A stretch of 64,000 nt of DNA, taken from assembly GCF_001866665.1 (NCBI RefSeq), contig NZ_MLYO01000072.1, forward strand, positions 124,001-188,000. The letters are read 5' to 3'. Shown here in pieces: positions 40,695 through 48,385 of the stretch. Every line of letters begins with the position of its first letter. Within the stretch, counting starts at the first letter, position 1. Below the pieces are notes generated by a model. The model was not told the origin of the DNA. It made no database searches and was given only the letters and a program-made list of their open reading frames with translations. The translations under genes and the position numbers were made by a program. The stretch is from Streptomyces monashensis (lineage in GTDB: Bacteria > Actinomycetota > Actinomycetes > Streptomycetales > Streptomycetaceae).

Positions 40695-41486
40695 TTAGAG
40701 CCGTTCGCCGATGACCACGTGCGCGTACCACTCCTCCGACTCCGCCAGACGGGCCGTCAGACCCGCGTCGGCGAAGGCGCGCAGGGCGGCCGGGGCCTGG
40801 CGTTCGCTGGTCTCGGTCAGCAGACAGCCGCCCGGTGCGAGCCACGCGGAGGCCCCGGCGGCCACCCGGCGCAGCACGTCGAGGCCGTCGGCACCGCCGT
40901 CCAGGGCGACCAGCGGCTCGTGGTCGCGGGCCTCGGCCGGCAGCAGCGGCAGCTCGGCGGTGGGGACGTAGGGCACGTTGGCCAGCAGGACGTCGACGCG
41001 GCCGCGCAGCCCGGCGGGAAGGGCGTCGTAGAGGTCGCCCTCGTGGGCCGTGCCGCCGAAGGGGGCGAGGTTGCGGCGGGCGCAGCGGACGGCGGCCGGG
41101 GCGATGTCGGCGGCGTGCACCTCGGCACCGTCCAGGGCGGCGGCCAGGGCCGCGCCGAGCGCGCCGGAGCCGCAGCACAGGTCCACGACGACGGACGCGT
41201 GCGGCGCCAGGGCCAGCGCCTGGTCGACCAGGAACTCGGTGCGGCGGCGGGGGACGAACACCCCCGGTGCCACGCGGACGCGCAGCCCGTGGAACCGGGC
41301 CCAGCCGAGGACCTGTTCGAGCGGGAGCCCCGCGACACGCCGGTCCACCATCGAGGTCAGTTCCGCGTCGGTGCGGGCGGTGGCGAGTATCAACTCCGCC
41401 TCGTCCTCGGCGAATACGCACCCGGCGGTGCGCAGCGCGGAGACGACGGCTCCGAGGGAAACGGCAAAGGGGGAAGAAGAGTGCAC
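40695..41486 (-). CDS. PrmC/HemK-related N5-glutamine methyltransferase
   Basis: A 263-residue SAM methyltransferase of the HemK-related group. 'RRVAGLPLEQVLGWARFHGLRVRVAPGVFVPRRRTEFLVDQAL' is the family's substrate-binding segment, VVDLCCGSGALGAALA the SAM-binding loop, and the catalytic motif is NVPY instead of NPPY (LLANVPYVPT). The true PrmC keeps NPPY, so this is the actinobacterial paralogue with a possibly different target. The GTG at 41486 is preferred; a GTG at 41540 would extend the N-terminus and neither has a good Shine-Dalgarno. It is convergent with the phosphatase, 12 bp apart. Confidence 0.85.
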   Translation of the reverse strand: MHSSSPFAVSLGAVVSALRTAGCVFAEDEAELILATARTDAELTSMVDRRVAGLPLEQVLGWARFHGLRVRVAPGVFVPRRRTEFLVDQALALAPHASVVVDLCCGSGALGAALAAALDGAEVHAADIAPAAVRCARRNLAPFGGTAHEGDLYDALPAGLRGRVDVLLANVPYVPTAELPLLPAEARDHEPLVALDGGADGLDVLRRVAAGASAWLAPGGCLLTETSERQAPAALRAFADAGLTARLAESEEWYAHVVIGERL

Positions 41487-41799
41487 GGAGGGCGTGAGCC
41501 TTTCGGGAGCGCTTGACCGGTGGGCGCTCCCCGCGGTCACCGCTTGCGGTGCACCGCGCCGTCCTGAGGAGAGAGCACCCCGGCTGACACAGCGGTGATG
41601 GGTCCCACCTCCTCGTCCGTCGGGGCCGCGACCGTTCGCGACCGGACGGCCACCCTACCCCAACGGCCGCGCGGGGCCGCCGTGGCGGACCCCTGCGGAA
41701 AAGCGGATGACGCGCCGCCCGGACCGTGGTTACGATCCCCGCGATGACGACTCACCCGACTCTGCGATTGGGGGTCCCGTCCGCGCCAGGTGAGTGCTG
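41487..41799. other. promoter region of the MoxR-VWA cassette
   Basis: 313 bp between the methyltransferase and the cassette. A TACGAT -10-like hexamer at 41731-41736, with TGACGC about 18 bp further upstream, points at a start of transcription next to the ATG at 41744, which opens a short ORF (listed separately). An imperfect inverted repeat (CGACCGTTCGCGACCGG near 41626) lies upstream. Confidence 0.45.
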
Positions 41800-41800
41800 A
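41744..41800 (+). CDS. putative leaderless 18-codon leader ORF
   Basis: ATG at 41744 opens 18 codons (MTTHPTLRL... ending GEC) and stops with TGA at 41798-41800, sharing its last base with the ATG of the next gene (TGATG). The -10-like TACGAT ends 7 nt before the ATG, so the message would be leaderless. Termination on the start codon of the next gene would couple its translation. No family can be assigned to so short a peptide; it may only serve coupling. Confidence 0.4.
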   Translation: MTTHPTLRLGVPSAPGEC

Positions 41801-43278
41801 TGCTCACCTCCACCGCGTACGGGGATTCCCGTCTTTCCCTGTGGCAGCGCGTGCGTGCGTACGCCGTGCCACCGTCCATGATCGAGCCGGCCACCGACCG
41901 GCGTGCCGCCGGGGACTGGGCGGGGGCCTGTGCCGCCGCACGGATCGACGTCGACCTCGATCTGCGCTCCGTCGCCCGCGCCCACGGCCACGACCTCGCG
42001 GCCCGGCTCCGCGCCGACCTCCGGCATCTCGCCCCCGACCTGCTGCGCTGGCACATGCCGAGGATCGCGCCCGACGGCCTGCTGCGCCCCGGGCTGACCC
42101 TCACGCTGGCCCGCTACGGCGGGTCCGGCCGCGCCGGTCCGCTGCATCTCGTGGTCCGCACGCCGCCGGCCTGGGCGGATGCCGGCCAGCGGATCGGCCT
42201 CGCCCTGTGGGATCCGGCCGAGGCCCGCGCCGGCCGCCATCCGCACCCGCATCCGCGCCCGAGCCGGCGCTACCGGCTCGATCTGCACCGGCATCTGTGG
42301 GACGCCCGCAGGGCCGCCGAGCTGCGCGACCGGTCGGGGGCCGGCGGGCCCGTACCGCCGGACGCCGATCCGCTGGGGCTGGCCCCGCCGGGGCACGGCT
42401 GTGCCGTCGGCCGGTGGGCGGCCGAGGCGCGCCTCCTGCTGGCGGCCGAGGGGCGGCCGGCCGGTGCCTTCGCCGCACGGCTCGGCGGAGGACGCCGGCT
42501 GGTCCTGACGGTGGCCGCGGGCGGGGGCGACGTCACCGATCCGGCCGGACACCCGCGCGCGGCGGACCGGTCCGGCGGGCCGCCTGACCGGTCCGGGCCC
42601 GGGCACCGGGACCGGCCGTACCCCGTCGCGGACGGCGCCCGCGGGCCGGACCTGCGGATCGTCACCGGGCGCGTACCGGGCGGCCTCTCCGCCGTGCCGG
42701 TGCTGCCCGACGCGGCCACCTGGATCCCGCCCGACCTGGAGCTGCTCCGCGCCGGGCTGCTCACACCGGACCGGCTGCATCCGCTGGTGGCCGCCGCGTT
42801 GGTCCCCGGGCACCGGCCGGACGGGCCGTCGCCCGGCGCCGACCCGGCGGCGCAGGCGCGTGCCGTGGACTGCCGGGGCGCCCGGCACCGGATCGGTCTG
42901 GTCGACGGCGTCCTGGTCCCGCTGGACCACGGCCCGGACGAGATCCGGCGCGAGGAACTGCTGGCCTCGCTCGGCGGCCCGGCACTCCCGTGCCTGCGCG
43001 TCATCGATGAGGCGCACCGGCGCCCGGACTGTCTCACCGGTGTCCGGGAACGGCTGGACCACGGCGACAGCGCCGGTGCCCTGGCCGTGGTCGAGGCACT
43101 GCTCGGTCCGGGCGCGGTGCTGCGCGACGGTCCCCTGCGGGACGAGCTGACGGCCGCGGCCGAGCGGCGCATCGCCTACGGCCTGTACCGGGCCGGACTG
43201 ACCGGCCCGGGCCACGCCCCCGCCGACCCGTACCGCGACCGCCTCCGGCAGCGGCGCCTGCGCCGTCACCAGCACTGA
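41800..43278 (+). CDS. unknown protein of the MoxR-VWA cassette
   Basis: A 492-residue protein without a recognised domain. It is Arg/Asp/Pro rich, has no signal peptide or membrane helix, and carries a His/Pro/Arg-rich segment (RHPHPHPRPSRRYRL near residue 145) and several W/L strands ('TWIPPDLELLRAGLLTPDRLHPLVAAAL', HRIGLVDGVLVPLDHGPDEIRREELL). The latter resembles a beta-hairpin recognition region. It is followed after 46 bp by the MoxR ATPase and then the VWA protein, an arrangement in which the first gene often encodes the substrate adaptor or effector (inference). The start ATG overlaps the stop of the short upstream ORF. Confidence 0.75.
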   Translation: MLTSTAYGDSRLSLWQRVRAYAVPPSMIEPATDRRAAGDWAGACAAARIDVDLDLRSVARAHGHDLAARLRADLRHLAPDLLRWHMPRIAPDGLLRPGLTLTLARYGGSGRAGPLHLVVRTPPAWADAGQRIGLALWDPAEARAGRHPHPHPRPSRRYRLDLHRHLWDARRAAELRDRSGAGGPVPPDADPLGLAPPGHGCAVGRWAAEARLLLAAEGRPAGAFAARLGGGRRLVLTVAAGGGDVTDPAGHPRAADRSGGPPDRSGPGHRDRPYPVADGARGPDLRIVTGRVPGGLSAVPVLPDAATWIPPDLELLRAGLLTPDRLHPLVAAALVPGHRPDGPSPGADPAAQARAVDCRGARHRIGLVDGVLVPLDHGPDEIRREELLASLGGPALPCLRVIDEAHRRPDCLTGVRERLDHGDSAGALAVVEALLGPGAVLRDGPLRDELTAAAERRIAYGLYRAGLTGPGHAPADPYRDRLRQRRLRRHQH

Positions 43279-43324
43279 ACCCCCTTCCTTCCAGGCTTAC
43301 TCCACATCCCTCAGGTGATCCCAC

Positions 43325-44554
43325 ATGACTGTCTCCGTCTCCCCTGACCCTCAACTCGTCGTCGCCGAGACCCTGTTGGCCCTGCTCCGCGACACCACCA
43401 CCGAGCCCCGCGCCGACATCCGGCTGGAGGCCCTCACCCTGGCCGTGGCAGCCGACCTTCCGGTCCTGCTGTGGGGTGAGCCCGGCATCGGCAAGACGGC
43501 GGCGCTGACCCAGCTGGCCGAGGCGCTGGACCTGCCGCTGACCACCGTGATCGCGAGCGTGCACGAGCCGTCCGACTTCTCGGGGCTGCCCGTCGTAGGA
43601 GACGACCCCGCCGTGCAGGGTGTCCCGATGGCCCCGCCGGACTGGGCGGTGCGGCTGGTGCGTGCCGGGCGGGGGCTGCTGTTCCTGGACGAGCTGTCCA
43701 CGGCTCCCCCGGCGGTGCAGGCGGCGCTCCTGCGGCTCGTGCTGGAGCGGCGGATCGGCGCCCTGCGCCTGCCGGCCGGGGTGCGTATCGTGGCCGCCGC
43801 CAACCCTCGGTCCTCGGCCGCCGACGGCTGGGAGCTGAGCCCGCCGCTGGCCAACCGGTTCGTGCACCTCCAGTGGACCCACGACCACGAGGTCGTGGTC
43901 CGCGGTCTCGGCGGGACCTGGCCGCGCGCGGCCCTGCCCCGGCTCGACCCGGCGCGGCTGCCCGAGGCCGTGGCCTTCGCCCGGCGCGCGGTGTGCGCGT
44001 TCCTCGGCGCGCGGCCGGGGCTCGTGCACAAGCTGCCGAACGGGGAGGGCCGACGGGGCGGGGCGTGGCCGTCGCCGCGGAGCTGGGAGGCGACCCTGCG
44101 GCTGATCGCCTTCGCGACGGCCGCCGGTTCCTCGCGGGACGTGCTGTCGCTGCTGGTCCGCGGCACGGTCGGGGACGGACCCGGGCTGGAGCTGCTCGCG
44201 AGCCTGGACCGGATGGACCTGCCCGACCCGGAGTCGCTGCTGGCCGATCCGGCCGGTGCCGTGCTGCCCGAGCGCGGCGATCTGCGGCAGGCCGCGCTGG
44301 ACGGGGTGGTGGCCGCGGTACGGGCGCGGCCGGAGCGGGCCCGCTGGGACGCCGCCTGGGCGCTGCTGGTGCGGGCGATGGAGACCGGCGCGCCGGACGT
44401 GGTGGTCGTCCCGGCGACCACGCTGGCCGCGCTGCGCCGGGAGGACTGGGACGTGCCGGCGGTGGTCGAGCGGCTGGCCGGGGTGGTGTCGCTGTCCCGG
44501 CGGGCCGACCAGGCCGCCCGGCGCCCCGCGCGGACCGCGGGGGCCCGGCGATGA
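43325..44554 (+). CDS. MoxR-type AAA+ ATPase
   Basis: A 409-residue AAA+ protein: Walker A GEPGIGKT (about residues 51-58), Walker B LLFLDELST (about 122-130), sensor 1 VAAANPRSS, arginine-finger region PPLANRFVHL, and an MoxR-type small alpha-helical lid in the second half. MoxR proteins are chaperone-like ATPases that remodel or activate partner complexes together with VWA-domain proteins. The partner is encoded next door: the stop overlaps its start by ATGA. No nucleotide-binding residue is missing, so it should be active. Confidence 0.92.
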   Translation: MTVSVSPDPQLVVAETLLALLRDTTTEPRADIRLEALTLAVAADLPVLLWGEPGIGKTAALTQLAEALDLPLTTVIASVHEPSDFSGLPVVGDDPAVQGVPMAPPDWAVRLVRAGRGLLFLDELSTAPPAVQAALLRLVLERRIGALRLPAGVRIVAAANPRSSAADGWELSPPLANRFVHLQWTHDHEVVVRGLGGTWPRAALPRLDPARLPEAVAFARRAVCAFLGARPGLVHKLPNGEGRRGGAWPSPRSWEATLRLIAFATAAGSSRDVLSLLVRGTVGDGPGLELLASLDRMDLPDPESLLADPAGAVLPERGDLRQAALDGVVAAVRARPERARWDAAWALLVRAMETGAPDVVVVPATTLAALRREDWDVPAVVERLAGVVSLSRRADQAARRPARTAGARR

Positions 44555-45792
44555 CGGCGGACGCGCCCGGGGCGCTGGACCTCGGCAAGCTGTTCGCGGC
44601 CCGGCTGCACGCGGCCCGGGTCCGGCCGTATCTGGCCACGGCGTTGTTCGCGCTGCGCCCGGTGGAGTCGCGGCAGGTTCCGACGATGGGCGTCGACCGG
44701 TACTGGCGGTGCTACGTCTCCGCGGCGTTCGTGGACCGCACCCCGGTGGCGGAGTTGGCGGCGGTGTGGGTGCACGAGGTGGCGCATCTGCTGCGTGACC
44801 ATCACGGGCGCGGTGACCGGGTGGCCCGCGAGCGCGGGTTGACCGGTCCGGCGGAGCGGCTGCGGATGAACATCGCCGCGGACTGCGAGATCAACGACGA
44901 CGTGTACGGCGACGGGCTGGTGTGCCCCGAGGACGCCGTGACACCGGGGAAACTGGGACTGCGTGCGGGCGAGTTGATGGAGGACTACCTGCGGCAGTTT
45001 CAGCTCGGGCCGCGCCTGGCCCGGCAGGCCTGGCTGGACTGCGGCAGCGGTGCCGACGGGCTGGAGCGGCCCTGGGAGCTGGGGCCCGACGGCGCGCACG
45101 GGCTGAGCGAGCAGGAACGGGACGCGGTCCGGTTCCGGGTGGCCCAGGGCATCAGGGGCGCTCCGGGCAACGCCCCGCAGGGCTGGCGGCGCTGGGCCGA
45201 GGAGGCGTTCCATCCGCCGCAGCCCTGGCGCGAGTTGCTGGGCTCGGCGCTGCGCTCGGCCGTCTCGGCGTCGGGCGTGGGCGAGGACTACCGCTACGGC
45301 CGACCGGCGCGGCGCTCGGCCGGGCTGCCCGAGGTGGTGCTGCCGAGCCTGCGGCGCAGTCCGCCGCGGGTCTGTGTGGTGGTGGACACCTCGGGCTCGG
45401 TCAGCGACGCCGAACTGGGCAGCGCGCTGCTGGAAGTCGCCGCGATCTGCCGGGCGTTGGGCGGGCGGCGGGACCTGGTCTCCGTGCTGTCCTGCGACGC
45501 GGCGGCCCAGACCGTGCAGCCGCTGTGCCGAACGGAGGGCATCGAGCTGGTGGGCGGCGGTGGGACGGATCTGCGCACCGGGTTCGCCCGGGCCCTGCGG
45601 ACGCGGCCCGACGTGGTGGTGGTCCTGACGGACGGGCAGACTCCGTGGCCCGAGGCACGGCCGTCCTGCCGGACGGTGGTGGGCCTGTTCTCGCGGGTCG
45701 GCGGGTCGTACGACGAGAACGATCCCGGCTACCGGCCGGACGGACCGCCCGCGTGGGCGCGGGTGGTGACGATCGGCTCGGCGCCGGGATGA
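44551..45792 (+). CDS. metallopeptidase-like/VWA protein (DUF2201)
   Basis: A 413-residue protein of two domains. The N-terminal DUF2201_N domain holds an HExxH zinc motif (HEVAH, residues 75-79) in AVWVHEVAHLLRDHH, with a downstream acidic candidate ligand in NIAADCEIND. The C-terminal VWA-like domain (about 270-413) has an intact MIDAS DxSxS (VVVDTSGSVSDAE) and LTDGQTPWPE. The pair is the signature of MoxR-VWA systems, where the AAA+ ATPase works on the VWA subunit. Whether the HExxH is catalytic is unknown. It overlaps the ATPase gene by 4 bp and ends at a strong hairpin. Confidence 0.9.
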   Translation: MTADAPGALDLGKLFAARLHAARVRPYLATALFALRPVESRQVPTMGVDRYWRCYVSAAFVDRTPVAELAAVWVHEVAHLLRDHHGRGDRVARERGLTGPAERLRMNIAADCEINDDVYGDGLVCPEDAVTPGKLGLRAGELMEDYLRQFQLGPRLARQAWLDCGSGADGLERPWELGPDGAHGLSEQERDAVRFRVAQGIRGAPGNAPQGWRRWAEEAFHPPQPWRELLGSALRSAVSASGVGEDYRYGRPARRSAGLPEVVLPSLRRSPPRVCVVVDTSGSVSDAELGSALLEVAAICRALGGRRDLVSVLSCDAAAQTVQPLCRTEGIELVGGGGTDLRTGFARALRTRPDVVVVLTDGQTPWPEARPSCRTVVGLFSRVGGSYDENDPGYRPDGPPAWARVVTIGSAPG

Positions 45793-45803
45793 GGCACCGG
45801 CAG

Positions 45804-45831
45804 GAGCACCGCCCGCAGCCGGGCGGTGCTC
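45804..45831. terminator. bidirectional hairpin terminator
   Basis: A 12-bp perfect stem (GAGCACCGCCCG and its complement) with a CAGC tetraloop, between the convergent VWA and DUF3533 genes. Confidence 0.85.
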
Positions 45832-45858
45832 TCCCTGTCGTCGGCGGCCCGCGCCGGA

Positions 45859-46992
45859 TCAGACGCCGACCGTCTCCTCGACCTCTTCCTCGAGCTCTTC
45901 CTCGGCCTCGGCCCGCGCCTTCGCCTGGTCCGCCGGCGTCCGCAGCGCGTCGGAGGCGGCCCGGGTGGTCGGGGCGGTGAGCGCAGTGACCGGCTGGGCG
46001 GCGGCGGTCTCGCCGTGGCCGGCCGCGTGCCGGGCGTGGCGGGGGCGCTCGTACAGGGCGGCGATCCCGGTCACCACGAGGCCGGCCAGCAGCCAGACCA
46101 CGAGGGTCCACACGTTGCGCCCGAGGCCGTCGTCACCGAAGTAGAGGAGGCTGCGGATGCCCTCGACGAAGCCGGCGCCGTTCCAGAAGGCGTGCAGGGT
46201 GCCGAAGAAGCCGTTCTGGAGCTCGGGACGGAACAACCCGCCGGAGCTGGTGAAGTTGAGCATCACGAACAGCACCATCATGGCCAGCGTGGTCCAGCGC
46301 TTGAGGAAGGTGTGCAGGCCGACGCCGATGACGAGGATGCCCGCCGAGTACAGCCACGCCATGCCGAACAGGCTCGCGAGATCGTGGTGCGCGAGGCGGA
46401 ACACCGGCCCGGCGAGCAGGGTGCCGATGCCGCCGACCACGGCGGAGACGCCGAGCGCGAGCAGCGCCCGTATCCGCATCGGGAGCGCGGCACCCGCGGC
46501 GCCGAGAGCGGCGACCGAGGCGTAGGAGCCGATGCTGACCGCGATCAACAGGAAGAACAGGCCCTGGCCGGTGGGGTCGTCGGAGACCGGCTCGGCCACG
46601 TCGGTGATCTTCAGCGGGAGGCCCTGCTCGGCGGCGACCGGGGTGAAGACCCTCTCGACGGCCGTCGCGCCCATGTCCGAGGCGGCGCTGGCCACGAGCA
46701 GTTCGGGCGTCCTGGCGCTCGGCACGTAGGCGCCGGTCACCTCCCGGGACTTCAGCAGTTCGACGGCGTCGGCGCGGGTGGCGACGGTACGGACGTCGAG
46801 CTTGTCCCCCGCGGTGTCCTTGACCGTCTGGGCGAAGACCATCGCCCGCGGGGTGGTGCCGACGACGGCGACCGGCAGGTGGTGGGGCTCGGGGGTGACG
46901 AAGGCCCCCATGTACGCGAGCCCCATGCCGACGCACATCAGCAGCGGGGTGATCAGGTGCGTCAGCACGTGGCGCAGCGCCGGGGACCTCAT
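45859..46992 (-). CDS. DUF3533/YhgE-like membrane protein
   Basis: A 377-residue integral membrane protein. One helix near the N-terminus (ITPLLMCVGMGLAYMGAFV) is followed by an extracytoplasmic domain (about 40-150) and then five helices (e.g. GLFFLLIAVSIGSYASVAALG, ALLALGVSAVVGGIGTLLAGPVF, 'VWTLVVWLLAGLVVTGIAALY'), ending in a Glu-rich tail (EAEEELEEEVEE). This is the ABC-2/YhgE/SNG1-like topology, often linked to export of lipids or drugs without its own ATPase. Start MRSPALRH follows GGAGGTCG. It is divergent from a MarR regulator across an 81-bp region with a clear palindrome, so it is probably the MarR target. Confidence 0.87.
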   Translation of the reverse strand: MRSPALRHVLTHLITPLLMCVGMGLAYMGAFVTPEPHHLPVAVVGTTPRAMVFAQTVKDTAGDKLDVRTVATRADAVELLKSREVTGAYVPSARTPELLVASAASDMGATAVERVFTPVAAEQGLPLKITDVAEPVSDDPTGQGLFFLLIAVSIGSYASVAALGAAGAALPMRIRALLALGVSAVVGGIGTLLAGPVFRLAHHDLASLFGMAWLYSAGILVIGVGLHTFLKRWTTLAMMVLFVMLNFTSSGGLFRPELQNGFFGTLHAFWNGAGFVEGIRSLLYFGDDGLGRNVWTLVVWLLAGLVVTGIAALYERPRHARHAAGHGETAAAQPVTALTAPTTRAASDALRTPADQAKARAEAEEELEEEVEETVGV

Positions 46993-47017
46993 CGGGCGAC
47001 CTCCAATGGTTGGCTTA

Positions 47018-47040
47018 TACAACTTCAGGTTCAAGTTGTA
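47018..47040. promoter_or_regulatory. MarR operator TACAACTT-N7-AAGTTGTA
   Basis: A 23-bp palindrome with 8-bp perfect arms in the 81 bp between divergent DUF3533 and marR genes. A third half-like TACAACTAG follows at 47045. The position lets one dimer cover both promoters, a common autorepressing MarR layout. Confidence 0.75.
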
Positions 47041-47073
47041 CTATACAACTAGAACGCCTGAGGAGGTATTCCC

Positions 47074-47514
47074 GTGAACTCAGCGGAGTCGGCCGTCGAG
47101 ACGATCCAGCGCGAGATGACCATCTTCGCCCGCCGGGCCCGCGCCTCGGCGGGCCGTATGCACCCCGAGCTGTCGCTGGTCTCATACACCCTGCTCAGCC
47201 ACTTGGAGGAGCAGAGCGGCTGCCGGGCCACGGACCTCGCGGCGCACTACGCCCTGGACAAGTCCACGGTGAGCCGGCAGGTGGCGGCGCTGGAGCGGAC
47301 CGGGCTGATCGAACGCCGGCTGGACCCGGAGGACCACCGGGTCCAGGTGCTCCATCTCACGGAGGCGGGCGAGGAGATCCTCACCCAGGTGACCCACAGC
47401 CGCCGGGCCGCCTTCCACGAACGGCTCGCCGACTGGCCGGAGGAGGACCTGGTCCGCTTCGCGGCCTACCTGGAGCGGTACAACGCGGGACGGGGCGACT
47501 CCGGGCCCGCGTGA
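47074..47514 (+). CDS. MarR-family transcriptional regulator
   Basis: A 146-residue winged-helix MarR protein, GTG start after GAGGAG. It reads 'LSLVSYTLLSHLEEQSGCRATDLAAHYALDKSTVSRQVAALERTGLIERRLDPEDHRVQVLHLTEAGEEIL', the complete MarR DNA-binding domain with the DxR wing (DPEDHR). It most probably represses itself and the divergent DUF3533 membrane gene via the operator at 47018. The single Cys (SGCRATD) at the head of the DNA-binding region could act as an oxidant sensor, which is speculative. Confidence 0.93.
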   Translation: MNSAESAVETIQREMTIFARRARASAGRMHPELSLVSYTLLSHLEEQSGCRATDLAAHYALDKSTVSRQVAALERTGLIERRLDPEDHRVQVLHLTEAGEEILTQVTHSRRAAFHERLADWPEEDLVRFAAYLERYNAGRGDSGPA

Positions 47515-47573
47515 CCGGCGCTGCGCCGCGCCGGGCAGAGCCGACCGGACCCGGCGGGACCGGCGCACGCCGG

Positions 47574-47595
47574 GGTGCGCGCGCGGCCGCGCACC
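47574..47595. terminator. hairpin terminator
   Basis: An 8-bp stem GGTGCGCG/CGCGCACC with a 6-nt loop, between the convergent marR and GNAT genes. Confidence 0.55.
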
Positions 47596-47620
47596 GGCAC
47601 ACGCTCCGTTCCCATGACGG

Positions 47621-48385
47621 CTACGCCACCGGGACCGCCGTGCGGTCGTTCTCGGCCAGGTGCTCGGGGACGCGGGCCGCGCCGAACGCGGTGCTGCGGC
47701 GGAGGCGGAAGCCCAGGGACTCGTACAGCCGGATCGCGTTCGCGTTCTGGGCGCCCGTGTGCAGGAACGGCGTCTCGCCGCGCTCCCGGATGCCGTGGGC
47801 GACGGCGCGGATCAGCCGCGTCGCGAGGCCCTCGCCGCGGTGCGCCGGGTCGGTGCAGACCGCGCTGATCTCGGTCCAGCCCGGCGGGTGCAGCCGCTCC
47901 CCCGCCATGGCGATCAGCGCCCCGCCGCGGCGGATGCCGAGGTAGGTGCCGAGTTCGATGGTGCGCGGCAGGAACGGACCGGGCCGGGTGCGTGCCACGA
48001 GGTCGAGCATCTCGGGCACGTCCGCCGGCCCGAGCGGGACCGCCTCCGGGTCCGGCGCGGCGTCGAGGCCGTCGTCCACGAGTTGCACGCCCTCGACGCG
48101 AAAGGTGATCTCCCAGCCGTCCGGGACCTCGCCACGGTAGCCCAGCAGCGGAACCTCAGCGCCGGGACCCGCCAGCGCGGCGAGGTCCGCCCAGTCCCGC
48201 GCGTCCGGCTCGTCGGGCAGAGCGAGCCACGGGGTGACGTCGACGGGGTAGCGCACCAACCGGCCGCGCCACTGCGCGAAGTGCGCGTGCGGGCCGGTCA
48301 GCGCGGCCAGGGCGGGGCGGTCGAGGACGTGCGGGGCGGCGACGGACGTCCGTTCGTCGCCGCCCGGTCCGGCTATGACGCTCAC
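47621..48385 (-). CDS. GNAT N-acetyltransferase
   Basis: A 254-residue protein with a C-terminal GNAT domain (about residues 130-250): GWTEISAVCTDPAHRGEGLATRLIRAVAHGIRERG contains the acetyl-CoA pyrophosphate loop (HRGEGLA), and LHTGAQNANAIRLYESLGFRLRR the final strand-helix. The N-terminal 120 residues resemble a FR47-like companion region that supplies substrate contacts. GTG 48385 overlaps the stop of the upstream reductase (GTGA). Small-molecule or aminoglycoside-like acceptors are possible; none is indicated. Confidence 0.87.
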   Translation of the reverse strand: MSVIAGPGGDERTSVAAPHVLDRPALAALTGPHAHFAQWRGRLVRYPVDVTPWLALPDEPDARDWADLAALAGPGAEVPLLGYRGEVPDGWEITFRVEGVQLVDDGLDAAPDPEAVPLGPADVPEMLDLVARTRPGPFLPRTIELGTYLGIRRGGALIAMAGERLHPPGWTEISAVCTDPAHRGEGLATRLIRAVAHGIRERGETPFLHTGAQNANAIRLYESLGFRLRRSTAFGAARVPEHLAENDRTAVPVA

